Translations under genes and position numbers: made by a program | Notes under the pieces: model-generated | What the model saw: the letters and a program-made list of their open reading frames with translations, nothing else | Databases searched by the model: none | What the model was told of the DNA's origin: nothing | Assembly: GCA_002917775.1 (NCBI GenBank) | Contig: KZ627149.1 | Location: 921,526-985,525 of the forward strand | DNA length: 64,000 nt | Direction: 5' to 3' | From: Glaciozyma antarctica PI12 | Taxonomy: Eukaryota > Basidiomycota > Microbotryomycetes > Kriegeriales > Camptobasidiaceae | Part shown: piece by piece, positions 1 through 10,083 of the stretch | Layout: each line of letters opens with the position of its first letter | Numbering within the stretch: position 1 is the stretch's first letter

Positions 1-2926
1 AGTGGGACGGGGATCCTGGGCGGAGTGCTGGGTGGGATTGGAGGGGCGAGGCCGTTGGGTAGCCCGGGAGGTGGAAGGAGGGAGGGGAGTGTCGGTGTCT
101 CGCCGGCGGGGACGAAGGAGGTCTGGCAGGGAGGCAGGTGGAGGAGGGGAGGCACGGCAGAGGAGGAGGACAAGGTAAGTTCTTTGCTTTCGTGTGCTGA
201 TTAGAGGAGGACGGGAAGCTAACTGGGAGTGAACGTGCAGCAGCGTCCTGCTTGTGCTCGCCGCTTCCCTACCGACTCTGTGACCGACCCGTCCTCGAAC
301 GATCACGACCGCGCTTCTGCGGGCGACGCCACTCCCCCCGACGATGTCCCTGCCAACTGGGACGCCGACGCTTCCGACGAAGACGTCAAGCCCTCTCTCC
401 CCACCCCTCCCTCCTCGGACGGGCACCGCCGCTCCCCTTCTTCCACCCGTGCCGCCTACGAGCCCAACCACCTCGTCCAGCACGCTTCAAGTATCCTCGG
501 TTCCCTCTCCCTCGACACGGACCCCACCGACGACCCTCTCCTCTCGACCCAATCCCGCGCCCAGCCCCCTCCCGGCCTCCCCACTCCCTCCCTCCCTCCT
601 CCCGAGTCGATGTGGCACTACCGCGACCCGAGCGGACAGGTTCAGGGCCCGTTCGCAGCGTCGATGATGCAGGACTGGTACCGCCAGAACTTCTTCACGG
701 GCGACCTCCGCGTCAAGCGGACGCAGGAGCTCGACTTTGAGTCCCTCGACAACCTCGTTCGACGCGCCGCCGACCCCGACACCCCCTTCCTCTCCGCCCA
801 GCTGCAGCACGTCGCGACTCTCCCTCCTCCTCCCGCCACCCCGCAGAACGGGAACTCGTGGGGAGGCCAGTTCGGCGGCGCGGTTGACGGTCAGCGTGCG
901 ATCGTGCGTTAGGATCGTTCTACGAGCCGTTTGGCGCGAGCAGCCCGGGGACCTACGACCCTGTGCGCTCGCAGTCCCAGCAGTCGGCGTTCGGGTTCGC
1001 GTCCCCCGTCCAGGAACGCAGGCAGCCAACGGGCGGCCTCGATCCTTGGGGCGCACCTCTCCCTGCTGCGAACCCGGCGTTCGCGAGCCCGGCGGCGTGG
1101 AACGAGGGGAACCTCTTTGGCGGAGCGTACGGTCAGCAGCAACAGCAGCAGCAGCAACAGCAGCAGCAGCAGTACCAGCAGCCGATCCAGCACCAGCAGT
1201 CTCAGCACCTCGACCTCGGATTCGGACGCCACGAGTCGAACGACCTCTTTGGACGCCAGAGCCGACAGTCGAGCATCCCCGCTTCGCCGTACTTCAACCC
1301 CAGCCAGCTTTCGGCGACGACCAACAGCGACTGGCGCCTTCCCCAGCAGCAACAGCAGCAGCAGCCGCCGCAAGCCCAGCAGCAGGTCCAGCAGCAGCAG
1401 CAGCAGGCGCCGATCCAGATCGCTCCCATCGGGCAGAACTCGTGGGCGTTCCTCATCTCCTCCGCCGTCCCCGCCTCTCTCGACGCTCTCCCCACCTCCG
1501 CCTCCATCCCCTCCCCCATCGGTCCTCCCGCTCCCTCCGCCACCGCGCAGGAAATCGCACAGGAGCCCATCGCGGCCCCCACCGCGTCGGCCTGGGGAAG
1601 CGTCAAGCCTATCGAGCCCGTCGTAGCCGTCGAGCCCGTCCCCGTCGTCGCTGCGCCTATTCCTGAGCCCGAGCCTACCCCCGCCCCTCTTCCCGCCCCC
1701 ATCGCCAAAGCCCCCGCGACGAAGCAGGTCCAAGTCGTCGCGTCCGCCCCCTCGTCGGCCGCCACGACTCCCACCAAGCAGCCCGCCGTCGCGCCCTGGA
1801 CCAAGGACGACGAGTCGGCTCCTTCCCCCTCCGGACCTTCCCTTCGCCAGATCCAGGAAGTCGAAGCGCGTCAGGCCGAGATTCGCAAGGCCGCTGAACG
1901 CCAGGCGTCGGCTCGCACTCAGGCACTCGCGGCCGTTCAGGCGGCTCAGCGCGCTGCTGCTGCGGAGGCGGAGACGCTCCCTTCTTCGAGCACTTGGGCT
2001 GCGCCTGCTAAGGCGGTGAGCCCGGCGCCGTGGAGCACGAGCAAGGCGGCTATTGGGGGGAAGACGCTCAAGGAGATTCAGGAGGAGGAGGAGCTCAGGA
2101 GGAAGAAGGCTGCTGCCGTCGCGGCGCAGAGCGCGGTGCCTGCTGCTGGAGTTAGGGGGTACGCGGGGTCGATTGGACAGCTTGCGCCTGCGAAGGTGCG
2201 TCGTTTTCTTCCTTTTCGTTCGTAGTGCGGAGACTGATGATCGACCGAACTTAGGCTATTCCCGGAGCACCCTGGACGACCGTCGGCATCAAGCCTCCCA
2301 CCACGACCTCCGTTCCCGTCGCGCGCCCCATCATCCCCGGCGGACCCACCGCCGTCGCTCGCCCCATCCCCACCTCCCTCCCCGCCAAGCCCATCACCCT
2401 CGCCCCCGTCGCTCCTCGCCCTGTTGCCGTCGTTGCGCAGCCCCCTCCTCGTCCGGTCTCGCGCTCGGCGGGAACGACGTACGATGCTGATTCGCCGCCG
2501 CCGCCTTCGATGGAGTTCATGAAGTGGTGCAGGGAGGCTCTCAAGGGGTTGACGGTGCCTAGTACGTTCTTCCCTTTCCTTTTTGAGCGCAAGTGGCTGA
2601 CGACGCTGGCTGCAGTGGACGAGTTCATCCAGATGCTCCTCTCCTTCCCCCTCGACGCCTCTCCCGACGTCCTCGAGATCATCTCCGACAGCGTCTACGC
2701 CAACTCGTCCACGCTCGATGGTCGACGCTTCGCGAACGACTACGCGTCGCGCAGGAAGCTTGACGTCGCGGCGAGGTACCCCTCCATCGTCATGAGCAAG
2801 ACGGTCGCCAAGATTGCGGGCAAGCCGTCGAGTATGGCTGAGGCGTTGAAGAGCCAGCCTGCGGTTAAGGCGCCGGAGTGGAGCGTTAAGGTTGCGGGAG
2901 GGAAGAAGAAGAAGGGAGGGAAGTAG
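1..2926 (+). CDS. GYF-domain protein (Smy2/Syh1/GIGYF type), 5' end outside window
   Basis: The 3' part of a GYF-domain adaptor gene runs in from the left edge. The GYF signature is at about 610-760 (MWHYRDPSGQVQGPF, then MMQDWYRQNFFTGDLRVKR), which in this family binds proline-rich ligands and links translation repression, mRNA decay or ER-Golgi traffic. Downstream come two polyglutamine tracts, Ala/Pro-rich linkers, a charged coiled-coil stretch (about 1840-2120) and a conserved C-terminal block (MEFMKWCREALKGL, then DEFIQMLLSFPLDASPDVL) ending in a Lys/Gly tail. Introns: about 175-239, one short and poorly resolved near 880-911, about 2195-2253 and about 2561-2615. The stop is at 2924-2926. 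The family call rests on the GYF motif and the shared C-terminal block. I cannot tell Smy2 from Syh1. The start codon is not in the window. Confidence 0.85.
1134..1172 (+). repeat. CAG/CAA repeat encoding polyglutamine
   Basis: A mixed CAG/CAA trinucleotide run inside the GYF-domain gene gives about 13 consecutive glutamines, followed by Tyr-Gln-Gln. Interrupting CAA codons suggest a fairly stable tract. Confidence 0.9.
1344..1406 (+). repeat. second CAG/CAA polyglutamine region
   Basis: A second interrupted CAG/CAA array in the same GYF-domain gene encodes runs of Gln broken by Pro-Pro-Gln-Ala and Val. Together with the first tract it makes a Gln-rich, probably disordered region. Confidence 0.85.
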
Positions 2927-3132
2927 GAGGCTGCAAGGGAGGGTTCGGCTTGATTCTGCGGTAGTAATTTGCTGCTCGTCGGTTCCGCTTGAGCTCCTTG
3001 AGGTTATCTGTAATCTCTGGCAGGGGTCAGACGAACGCAGAACATGCTTCGAGAGGAACTCGGGCTGAAACTCCGCGGGTGGAAGAAGGCGGTTTGGAGG
3101 CTCGCCCTTCTCTCTCCTACCACATCTCTCCG

Positions 3133-4117
3133 ATGGATACGTTCCTCGAAACTTTGCTCGCCGGAGTCAAGCGCCCTGAGGTCTCACCCTACGTCCCCAA
3201 AAGCACTGCTACGCCCCTTCCAAAGGGGCACTTCAGGCTGCAGATTGGAGGATACGCGCGTGAGATGGGCTCGCTGGCAAAGCATATGGTGCGCTCCGCT
3301 TGAGGCCTGAGGTGCTGGATTGAACAGCTTACGTCTTGCACAGGACGAGACGTACATCATCCCTGTCTCCGCCGACATCGTTCGTGTCTCCGACTACCGG
3401 GAGGAGCTCGAGACGAAGATCGGCCACATTCGCGGGACTCTCGTCCTGGCGCGCGCTATCTCTAGGGACGACCAGAGTCTCTTGTAAGCCCTCTATTTGC
3501 GATGTTCAGGAAGGTGAGAAGGGGAGCTGACCACTGGTCGCGGTCCTTAGCATGGAGTGCGACGCCGAGTCTCAGGAGCTCTGCGATATGGTCATTTCGC
3601 TCTTCAGTGAGGACGGGGCCTGCCTCTACGACAGCATGGAAGAGAATCCAGGTACGCTCTGCGTCGGCGCGGTTTGCGTCTGCGAGCGCACTCGCTGACG
3701 CCCTCATTCCGTCAGGCAACATCTTGTACATCAACACTATCTCTCTCGAGTGCACCTACCGCGGTTGGTTTCTCTCACCTTCCCCGTCGTACTTGCTGCT
3801 AACAGCTGAACTGTGCGCAGGGCACGGAATTGGCCTTCTCGCGATAGACGCTCTCGTCAACGGCCTCCCAGGGCTCAGCTCCGACACCGTCATCCTCTCC
3901 CCTGCGCTCCTCACGGAGGAAGCCGAAGGAGATCAAGAGGGCAAATATAAAGCTCGAGCGCTACTGGACAAAGCTCGGTTTCAATCGCTACAGCAAGGAG
4001 GGGAGGGAGCCAGTTTTGATGGGGTACTCCTTCTTCGTATTGAGCTCGTCGTCCCTCATCTCTTTCTTTGATTTTGAGGTCGGAATCGACAGCATGCAAC
4101 GAAGCGTTTGTCAATGA
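3133..4117 (+). CDS. GNAT-like protein with an apparent +1 frameshift in the last exon
   Basis: Five exons fit well: 3133-3288, 3344-3483, 3551-3651, 3716-3763 and 3821 onwards, starting MDTFLETLLAGVKRPEVSPY. The fourth and fifth exons join to give YRGHGIGLLAIDAL, which resembles the acetyl-CoA-binding motif A (R/Q-x-x-G-x-G/A) of GCN5-related N-acetyltransferases, followed by a beta strand DTVILSP. After LLTEEAE (about 3925) the spliced frame gives a poor tail ending at 4071. The neighbouring frame instead gives IKRANIKLERYWTKLGF, exactly the sort of motif B helix (L..YW..LGF) a GNAT needs, and runs to a stop at 4115-4117. No GT/AG pair can bridge the two frames. The gene therefore carries a one-base insertion, a sequencing error or a true frameshift. 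Substrate unknown. Confidence 0.6.
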
Positions 4118-4401
4118 TTGCGATTTGAGATTTCTTGACCGGCTTCGCAGCTTCGCTCCGCCTCGCTCGACCAGTCGCGTTGACATCGGTCCGTGTTCAA
4201 GGCCTCGCCCTCTTCCAAACTCGCTCATCGCTCTTTTTTCAAGCCTCCAGTACTTTCTCTTGACCTGGAGAGCAAACCGGCAAGCTTCGAAGCTAGTTTC
4301 GGATCCTTGCGAAAGATGAAGAGCGAGAGCGAGCGGTGCGGGGGAGACAAGCAGGACGAACGCGGAATAGAGCAACTCCTAGACAGCACCAGCGTTTCAC
4401 G

Positions 4402-5474
4402 TTACACATGTAGCACCCCCGTCATCACAGTCACAGCGTGCCCCCGCAGCTTGACCCTCCCCGTCGTTCGCTCCCAGACCACCTCGAGTTCCCCTCCCCT
4501 CGCACTGACCTGCCTTGCTAGCAGAGTGTCGTCTAATTCGAAAATAGTTCGAGGGAGTCGAGCTCGCGCTTGTGAGTTGCCCAGCCAGTACGGTGCGAGC
4601 ATGCAGTGCGCTGAGCCCGTCTGCGGAGAGGAATGAGTGACGATTTCGCGCGAGTGAGAAAGAAGGACGTACCACTGAATCCTCGGGAATCTTTTCTACG
4701 GGGTCAAACACTCGCGAGTGGATGTCGGCGGAACCAGAGCCAGGCTGAGTGAAGATGATCATGCCGCCCAAGTCCTTCTGCGAAGGCCACCGCCGGCTCA
4801 GCACCTCCCTCTCTTCAGAAATTTGAGAGGAGAAACTCACCAGCTCAACCATAGAGTCAATAACCAGCTCTTCCAGCTTAACGTCCGTGCTCAGCTCCAC
4901 CACCCATCCCAGCTCCCCCTTCGCGTTCCCCACGATCTCCAAGTCCAGCCGCTCTACACTCGAGCAAGCTTTCCGCACCCCCCTCACAAGCTTGTCCAGG
5001 TCCTCGCATTTCACGGCTTTCGTCACCACGCCTGCGTCCGCCGGAAAGTCGAGCTCTATCCTGCCTCCCTCGAGACGGCGCGCGACCAGCGTTCCTGACA
5101 TCGTCTCGAAATGAAGGAGCGGTGCATCGAGGCGGTCGCTCGTGAAGAGAACGTGAGAGCTTGCGAGCGTCGCGTGGCCGCAGAGGGGGAACTCCTGCGT
5201 CGCGTTAAGCGGTCAGCTGGGGGAGGTTGGAGGGAACGCGATGGCGCACGACTTCGGGGGTGAACCACCGCAGGCGGTACGTCGGGACTGTTGGGCTGTG
5301 GAGCGGGGTGAGATAGGCGGTTTCGCTAAAGTTGAACTCGCGAGCGACGTTGAGGAGGAAGGAGTCGTTGGACGCGCGGGGGTCGATAGGGTCGAAGATG
5401 ACGACGGCAGCTGGGTTCCCTTTGAACGGAGACTGGGTGAAGGCGTCTATGACCTGGTAGGCGAGAGGTTCCAT
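4402..5474 (-). CDS. PhzF-family isomerase-like protein
   Basis: The minus-strand gene starts at the ATG at 5472-5474 (MEPLAYQVIDAFTQSPFKGN) and shows the PhzF/diaminopimelate-epimerase fold signatures in order: FKGNPAAVV near the N-terminus, RWFTP-EV then EFPLCGHAT at the first splice junction, and EDSV-TGSAHC-MLAPYW in the C-terminal half, followed by SARGGELEV and a terminal VMTGVLHV. Family members act as isomerases or of unknown role, and most eukaryotic copies have no known substrate. Introns are 5249 to about 5195, 4840-4778 (63 nt, no stop, multiple of three) and about 4672-4622. The divergent neighbour is a phosphatase gene, with about 420 bp between. The family is secure; calling it phenazine biosynthesis would be wrong for a yeast. 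Confidence 0.85.
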
Positions 5475-5895
5475 GGCGAGCGAAGGTGTTCGCGTCGAGT
5501 GGTAGGGAGGGAGGAGAGAGGCAACGCTTCGGGTCCGGAGGAGAGTCGGAGTTCCTCTCCTCTTAACTCCCCTCCTTCCAACACGACCTCCCCCAGCTGT
5601 TTAGGGTACACCAGTGCTATCTGAATTGCTTTGGCCGGGTCTTGATCAGCGCCAGCGCGTTTCGAGTCCTTGTCCAGATCTCCAGACTCGACGCGCTCCT
5701 CTTCCTCACGGCATCGCTACCTCGCGGACCTCGCTCGCACTATTGTTCGACACAGCGTTTGCGTAGCGCGGTTCAATCTATTCGTACACCTCGTCGAGTC
5801 CCACGTCTCGATGTAACCGCCGACGGACGAGCCTGCTAAATTGCGTTCGACCCAATCACCGTCGCGTCTCTCCTTCCCTCCTTCTCTTCTCCCAG
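5475..5895. promoter_or_regulatory. divergent promoter region of the PhzF-like and phosphatase genes
   Basis: This 421-bp stretch lies between two divergently transcribed genes. It holds pyrimidine-rich blocks and no convincing ORF or TATA box. Promoter function is inferred from position only. Confidence 0.5.
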
Positions 5896-6749
5896 ATGTC
5901 GTCCTCCAACTCCACTGCTGGTGGAAAAAGCGTCCTGTTCGTCTGCTTGGGAAACATCTGCGTAGGTCCGCTCGCCTCCCACCAGCTCCGCGCCCGCTCA
6001 CGCCTCGTCAGCGTTCCCCACTCGCCGAAGCCGTGTTCCAGCACCTTGTCGTCCAACGAGGGCTCGAGGGATCCATCATGAGGATTGACAGCGCTGGTAC
6101 GGCTGGATACCACGTCGGAGAGGAGCCGGATGAGCGGTGAGTGGGTTGGGGTGAGCTGGGAGGAGGAGCTGATGGAGTGGCGTGTTGCAGATCGGTGGAG
6201 ACGTGCCGCAAGCACGGCGTACCTATCAACTCGCTCTGTAGACAGTTGGAGGTGAGTTGCAGGTCGGAGGAAGCTCCGTTGGGGACGGGGAGCTGACCTT
6301 CCTTCTCCTAGGTGAACGACTTTCAAACCTTCGACGTGATCGTGGGGATGGACAAGCAGAACATGGCCAATATGGAGAAGTGAGTAGTACCAGCTTCTGC
6401 CGGTTCTTTCTCGCTGACGTGTCCTGGCAGGATTCGGCCAAAGGGATCCAAGGCGAAAGGTGAGCCAGCACTTGTCCCCCTCTGGCGCTTGCTTTACTAA
6501 CTGAATTGCTTCCTAGTCGCTCTATTTGGCTCCTTCAGTGCGGGAGGCACAGTGATTGACGACCCGTACTACGGCAAGTACGTCGAGAAGTCTTGCAGCT
6601 TTCATTCGGGAACGAGCTGACGGTGGCGCAGGACTGGAGGCTTCGAGCGGACGTACCAGCAGTGCCTGACCTATTCGGAGGGACTACTCGCGCATTTGGG
6701 CTATGCGAAGGATGCCGAAGGTGGAAAGAATGGAGAGGGAAAGCTATGA
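5896..6749 (+). CDS. LTP1: low-molecular-weight protein tyrosine phosphatase
   Basis: A cytosolic LMW-PTP that hydrolyses phosphotyrosine through a Cys-phosphate intermediate. The P-loop VLFVCLGNIC-RSPLAEAVF (C-x5-R-S) is split by the first intron right after the second Cys. The catalytic Cys and Arg are both present. Further on are SAGTAGYHVGEEPDERS and the general-acid loop TVIDDPYYGK (Asp-Pro). The order and total length (about 170 residues) match the family. Several short introns (about 5961-6014, 6139-6189, 6252-6311, 6380-6430, 6461-6515 and 6580-6631) interrupt it. The start at 5896 is the first ATG ahead of the P-loop, with a short Ser/Gly leader. The stop is at 6747-6749. Substrates unknown. 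Confidence 0.93.
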
Positions 6750-7826
6750 GTGCCTAGGGAGATGTAGATAGGTCGCTAGATGGGAATCGACGTCGAGGTA
6801 CCGCACGCTTGGCTTCCTTTCCTACGCTGCGCGAATTCGTATCTGCTTCCAAACTTCAATGAAGCCCTTCTCTACACGCTCACTCTCGTCTGCCGTTCCA
6901 GAACTCCGACGCTTGCCCTTCGAAAGCCGTCTGCAGCGCTGCTCGCTCCCACAATTTCTGCTCCGCTTCTTACTCACTCGGGAGTGATGTTGCACCTTCT
7001 GCTCGTGGATTCGGAAATGTCTTCATTTGCAGATCGTGTCATCTTCTTCGCAAAGCCCATCCACCGCAAGTCGGCCTTCCCTCCTCTGGCTCAGCCCATC
7101 ATCCGTGCGCTTCCTTCGCAGCTTCTCCCCCTCGACATCCGCACGACGCGAGATTACGAACCACTCCTCCTCTCCCAATTCCACCACCGCGGGCTACTCA
7201 ACCTGCTTCCTCAGGTCGCTCTCCGACGATCCCGCTTCGCGTAACAAGAGAAAGCATGCGCCTGCTTTCCCATTAGAGCTGGGTTTGGAGGAGGAGAAAG
7301 ATCCCCTACCTCGCGGCGCGTTGGTCTGCAAGGTCGAACGGGAGGTGGGAGGAGGAGCCTAGGAGCGAGCAGATGGGCTTCTGTGGAGACCGCCGGGGGG
7401 GAGAGTAGAGGTCTTTGCTTCTCCTTCGGGGCCGGACGGTGAAGCCATCTGGCCTATTAAGCAGCTGGTAATGGAGGGAGAGGTAGGCTGAGAGACCTGG
7501 CGGCTCTGTCCACGCAGACGTGGAAGAGGAGGTAGCTACCTGCTGGGTTCGACGGGCTCGCTGCGCTGGTGGCGTAGTCCTCGAAGGGAGAGCGCAGAGC
7601 CGGTACAGAAGACCGCCAAAGCAGAGCAGAGTCAGGTCGAAGGTGAAGGCAAGAGAGGAAGAGACGAAGGGCAAGTACTAAGTGCCGTCGACCGTCCTCG
7701 TCGCCTGTCCCAGCTCTCCCTCCTGCCACCCGCCCAACACTTCCCCCTCAGCTCTCCCTCCCCTCGCCACCCCTCCACGCTCCGGCACCGCACTCCCCGC
7801 CCCTCCCTCGCCCCACCGCCTCCGCC
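6750..7826. other. gene-poor interval, no supported gene
   Basis: About 1.1 kb between LTP1 and BUD31. A plus-strand ORF at 6780-7244 starts with ATG but has no recognisable motif. Minus-strand open frames at 7306-7729 have no ATG and change frame without good splice sites. The end near 7827 is C-rich and probably the BUD31 promoter. A short unrecognised gene cannot be excluded. Confidence 0.5.
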
Positions 7827-8488
7827 ATGGTCAAGATCCGCACCAACCGCACCAAGCCTCCGCCCGAAGGGTTCGAGGACATCGAGTCGATCCTAGACGA
7901 GTACAACCGGAAGATGCGCGACGGTACGTCCCTCCCCTCCTCCCCGTTACAAGGCACTGATGGTGGGAACAGCTGAATCCGAGTCGCATGAGGGCAAGAG
8001 GAAGAACGAGAGCTTGTGGCCTATCATGCGAATCACGCATACGCGGTCGAGGTACATCTATGATCTTTATTACAAGAGGGAGGCGATTTCGAAGGAGCTT
8101 TATGACTGGTTGTTGGAGCAGGAGTACGCGGACGCCAAGTGTGTTGATTGCCCCCTCCCTCGAGAGAGTGCGAAGCTGATGAGGGACAGCTTGATTGCCA
8201 AGTGGAAGAAGATGGGATACGAGAAACTGTGCTGTGCGAGGTGTATCCAGGCGGCGGTGAGTGGGTTCGAGTGAGCACGGAGGAGGGGAGGGCTGATGTT
8301 GGGGCGCGCAGGACATGAACTACGCTGGCTCGACGTGTATCTGCAGGATCCCGAAAGCGCATCTCAAGGGTGGAGTCGTGGTGGAGTGCAGTCATTGTGG
8401 TGAGTGTCGCAGGAGGGAGGGCGCGAAGGAGGAAGCTGATGAGCTTTGTGTTTGCGCAGGATGCCGAGGGTGTGCGTCGAGCGATTAG
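7827..8488 (+). CDS. BUD31: pre-mRNA splicing factor Bud31 (G10 protein)
   Basis: A small zinc-binding spliceosomal protein of the NineTeen-related and activated spliceosome complexes. The product starts [20 protein letters not shown] and continues with the highly conserved [19 protein letters not shown] and Cys pairs in [24 protein letters not shown] and [14 protein letters not shown], the last being the usual terminus. Exons are joined at about 7923-7971, 8256-8310 and 8399-8459. The length (about 150 residues) is normal. The start codon is fixed because the family begins with this motif. The downstream gene on the other strand ends about 100 bp away. Confidence 0.97.
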
Positions 8489-8591
8489 GGGACTGTCGAC
8501 TTGTGATAATGAAGGAACGGGTGTTATGATCTCCAGGAGGCTGCTCTCTCTGCTCTCGTGCGATCATTCGACAATACTCCTGCGATTCCAT

Positions 8592-9643
8592 CTATGCTCC
8601 CCGAATGATCTTCCTCAACCCCATCTTGGTCACGATGACCTCTCCCTCAACCGCCCGCGCCTCGACCCCAATCTTGCCGAGGCAATCCTCGTACCGCTTG
8701 ACGTCGAGCGAGCGGAGGTACTTGAGGACCTTGGCGCGCTGCTGGATGAGGGAACGGAGAGGGCGGCGGTTGTGGACGTCACGGGGTTGAGCAATGAGGT
8801 GGGTGGAAAGGGAGTGGATGCGGGAGGTCATGATGGCGGCTGCGTTGGGGCAAAGAAGTCAGCCCGGAAAGAACGCGAGGAGAGAAGGAGGAACGCACCC
8901 TGGACTTCAGGACTTCCCGTGTCTCCCTCCGCCTTGCCGAACGCCGCGACGATCCTCTTCGTGTTCTCCACCTCGATACCCTTGCTACTCGCGTTCCTTA
9001 AATCGACGATCCGAACCAAGCGCGCCATCTTGTCCTTCTCCGCCTTCATCGCCTTCTCCGCGTGCGCCGAATGGATCTCGTCGTTGAGAAGCGCCTCGGT
9101 CCCCTGCGTCGCTCGCTGGACCGAGACATACGGTAGTCTTCCCATCAACTCGATCGCCTCCTCCTTCTTCAGGCCAAAGTTGAACAGCTCTGGCACAAAC
9201 TTGCTCTCGTCTACCTCCTGCTCCACCTCCACCGCTCCGTTCCCCCGATTCGTCTCCCCAGGAACGACCCGCACCGTCTCTCCCCACACCTGCGCCCGAT
9301 CCAAGAGGACGCTCTTGAGGAGGCTCTGTTCCCAAACCGCTTCCTTGCCACGAGCGTACCCTCGGACAGGGTCGGGCGAAGCGAGCGCGTGCGTACGCGT
9401 GAGCGTCTCCTTCTTCTCCAAGTGGGCTTTGCGGGTTACGCGGGACTTGCGGCGGGCTTTGGATTCGTTGGTTGCGGGAGGTGGTGGAGAAGGAGGAGGA
9501 GGGGGAGGAGGGAAGAAGATGCTGTGGGAGTGTAGGCTGCTGTCGAACAGGGTTAGCTGGAGGGGTCTGGGGGTTAAAGGAGAGAGTGCCTTACTTCGTG
9601 CTGTTGCTGCTGAGTTTGCTAGACTTCTTCGAAGGAACGACAT
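8592..9643 (-). CDS. MRPS28: mitochondrial small-subunit ribosomal protein uS15m
   Basis: A mitochondrial homologue of bacterial ribosomal protein S15, which binds the central domain of the small-subunit rRNA. The C-terminal half has the S15 core: FGKAEGDTGSPEVQ-AAIMTSRI, LIAQPRDVHNRRPLRSLIQQR and KVLKYLRSLDVKRYEDCL. The N-terminus MSFLRRSLANSAATARSKA is Arg/Ser/Ala-rich without acidic residues, as expected for a mitochondrial targeting sequence. That is why I chose the ATG at 9643 rather than an alternative spliced start at 9803. A Pro-rich linker and a fungal-specific extension lie between. One intron at 8898-8840 splits the core (EVQ|A). The symbol follows the budding-yeast orthologue. Confidence 0.93.
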
Positions 9644-9880
9644 CGTTGGAGATGAGATCGTTTGGGATGGCGGCCGAGGAGAGAAGGCTCAAGTCGCGAG
9701 AAGGTAGCAGTCGACCCAAGTAGCAGCCGTCGTTGCGGAGGAGGTTCTTCTCTTCCTTTCTCTCAAGTGACACGAAGAAGCGATAAAGTGATCTGGAAGA
9801 CATGCTGAGAGGACCTCTTTCGAACCATCAGCCAGCGCTCTTAAAATGAAAAAGGCCCGTCGGCGACGTGTCCTTGCAAA

Positions 9881-9927
9881 GCGACGACGACGACGACCGA
9901 CGACGACGACGACCGACGACGACGGGC
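9881..9927 (+). repeat. GAC microsatellite with a 16-bp higher-order unit
   Basis: A run of GAC triplets is organised as a 16-bp unit (CGACGACGACGACGAC) repeated about 2.6 times. It lies in the spacer between uS15m and the next minus-strand gene. Confidence 0.85.
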
Positions 9928-10083
9928 GATGCAGGGAAACGACTAACGACGACTCAAGTTTGCTCGAGTAAAACGTGTTTAACAGCATCTGCAAAAGGTG
10001 TACACAAGGTCCCCTACGTGTTATCAACAAAGACCTCCTCCTCTCCTCCTCTCCTCACGATCGCAACCTCGCCATCGACGAGC

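Noticed and set aside
4402-5474. phenazine biosynthesis gene
   Set aside because: PhzF-fold proteins are widespread in fungi without phenazines, and no other phz-like gene is nearby.
6780-7244. 154-codon plus-strand open frame starting with ATG
   Set aside because: No motif, no conserved-looking core, Leu/Arg-rich composition typical of chance frames here.
9591-9803. alternative spliced N-terminus for uS15m
   Set aside because: The unspliced ATG at 9643 gives a far better mitochondrial presequence; the upstream option needs an extra intron and contains acidic residues.
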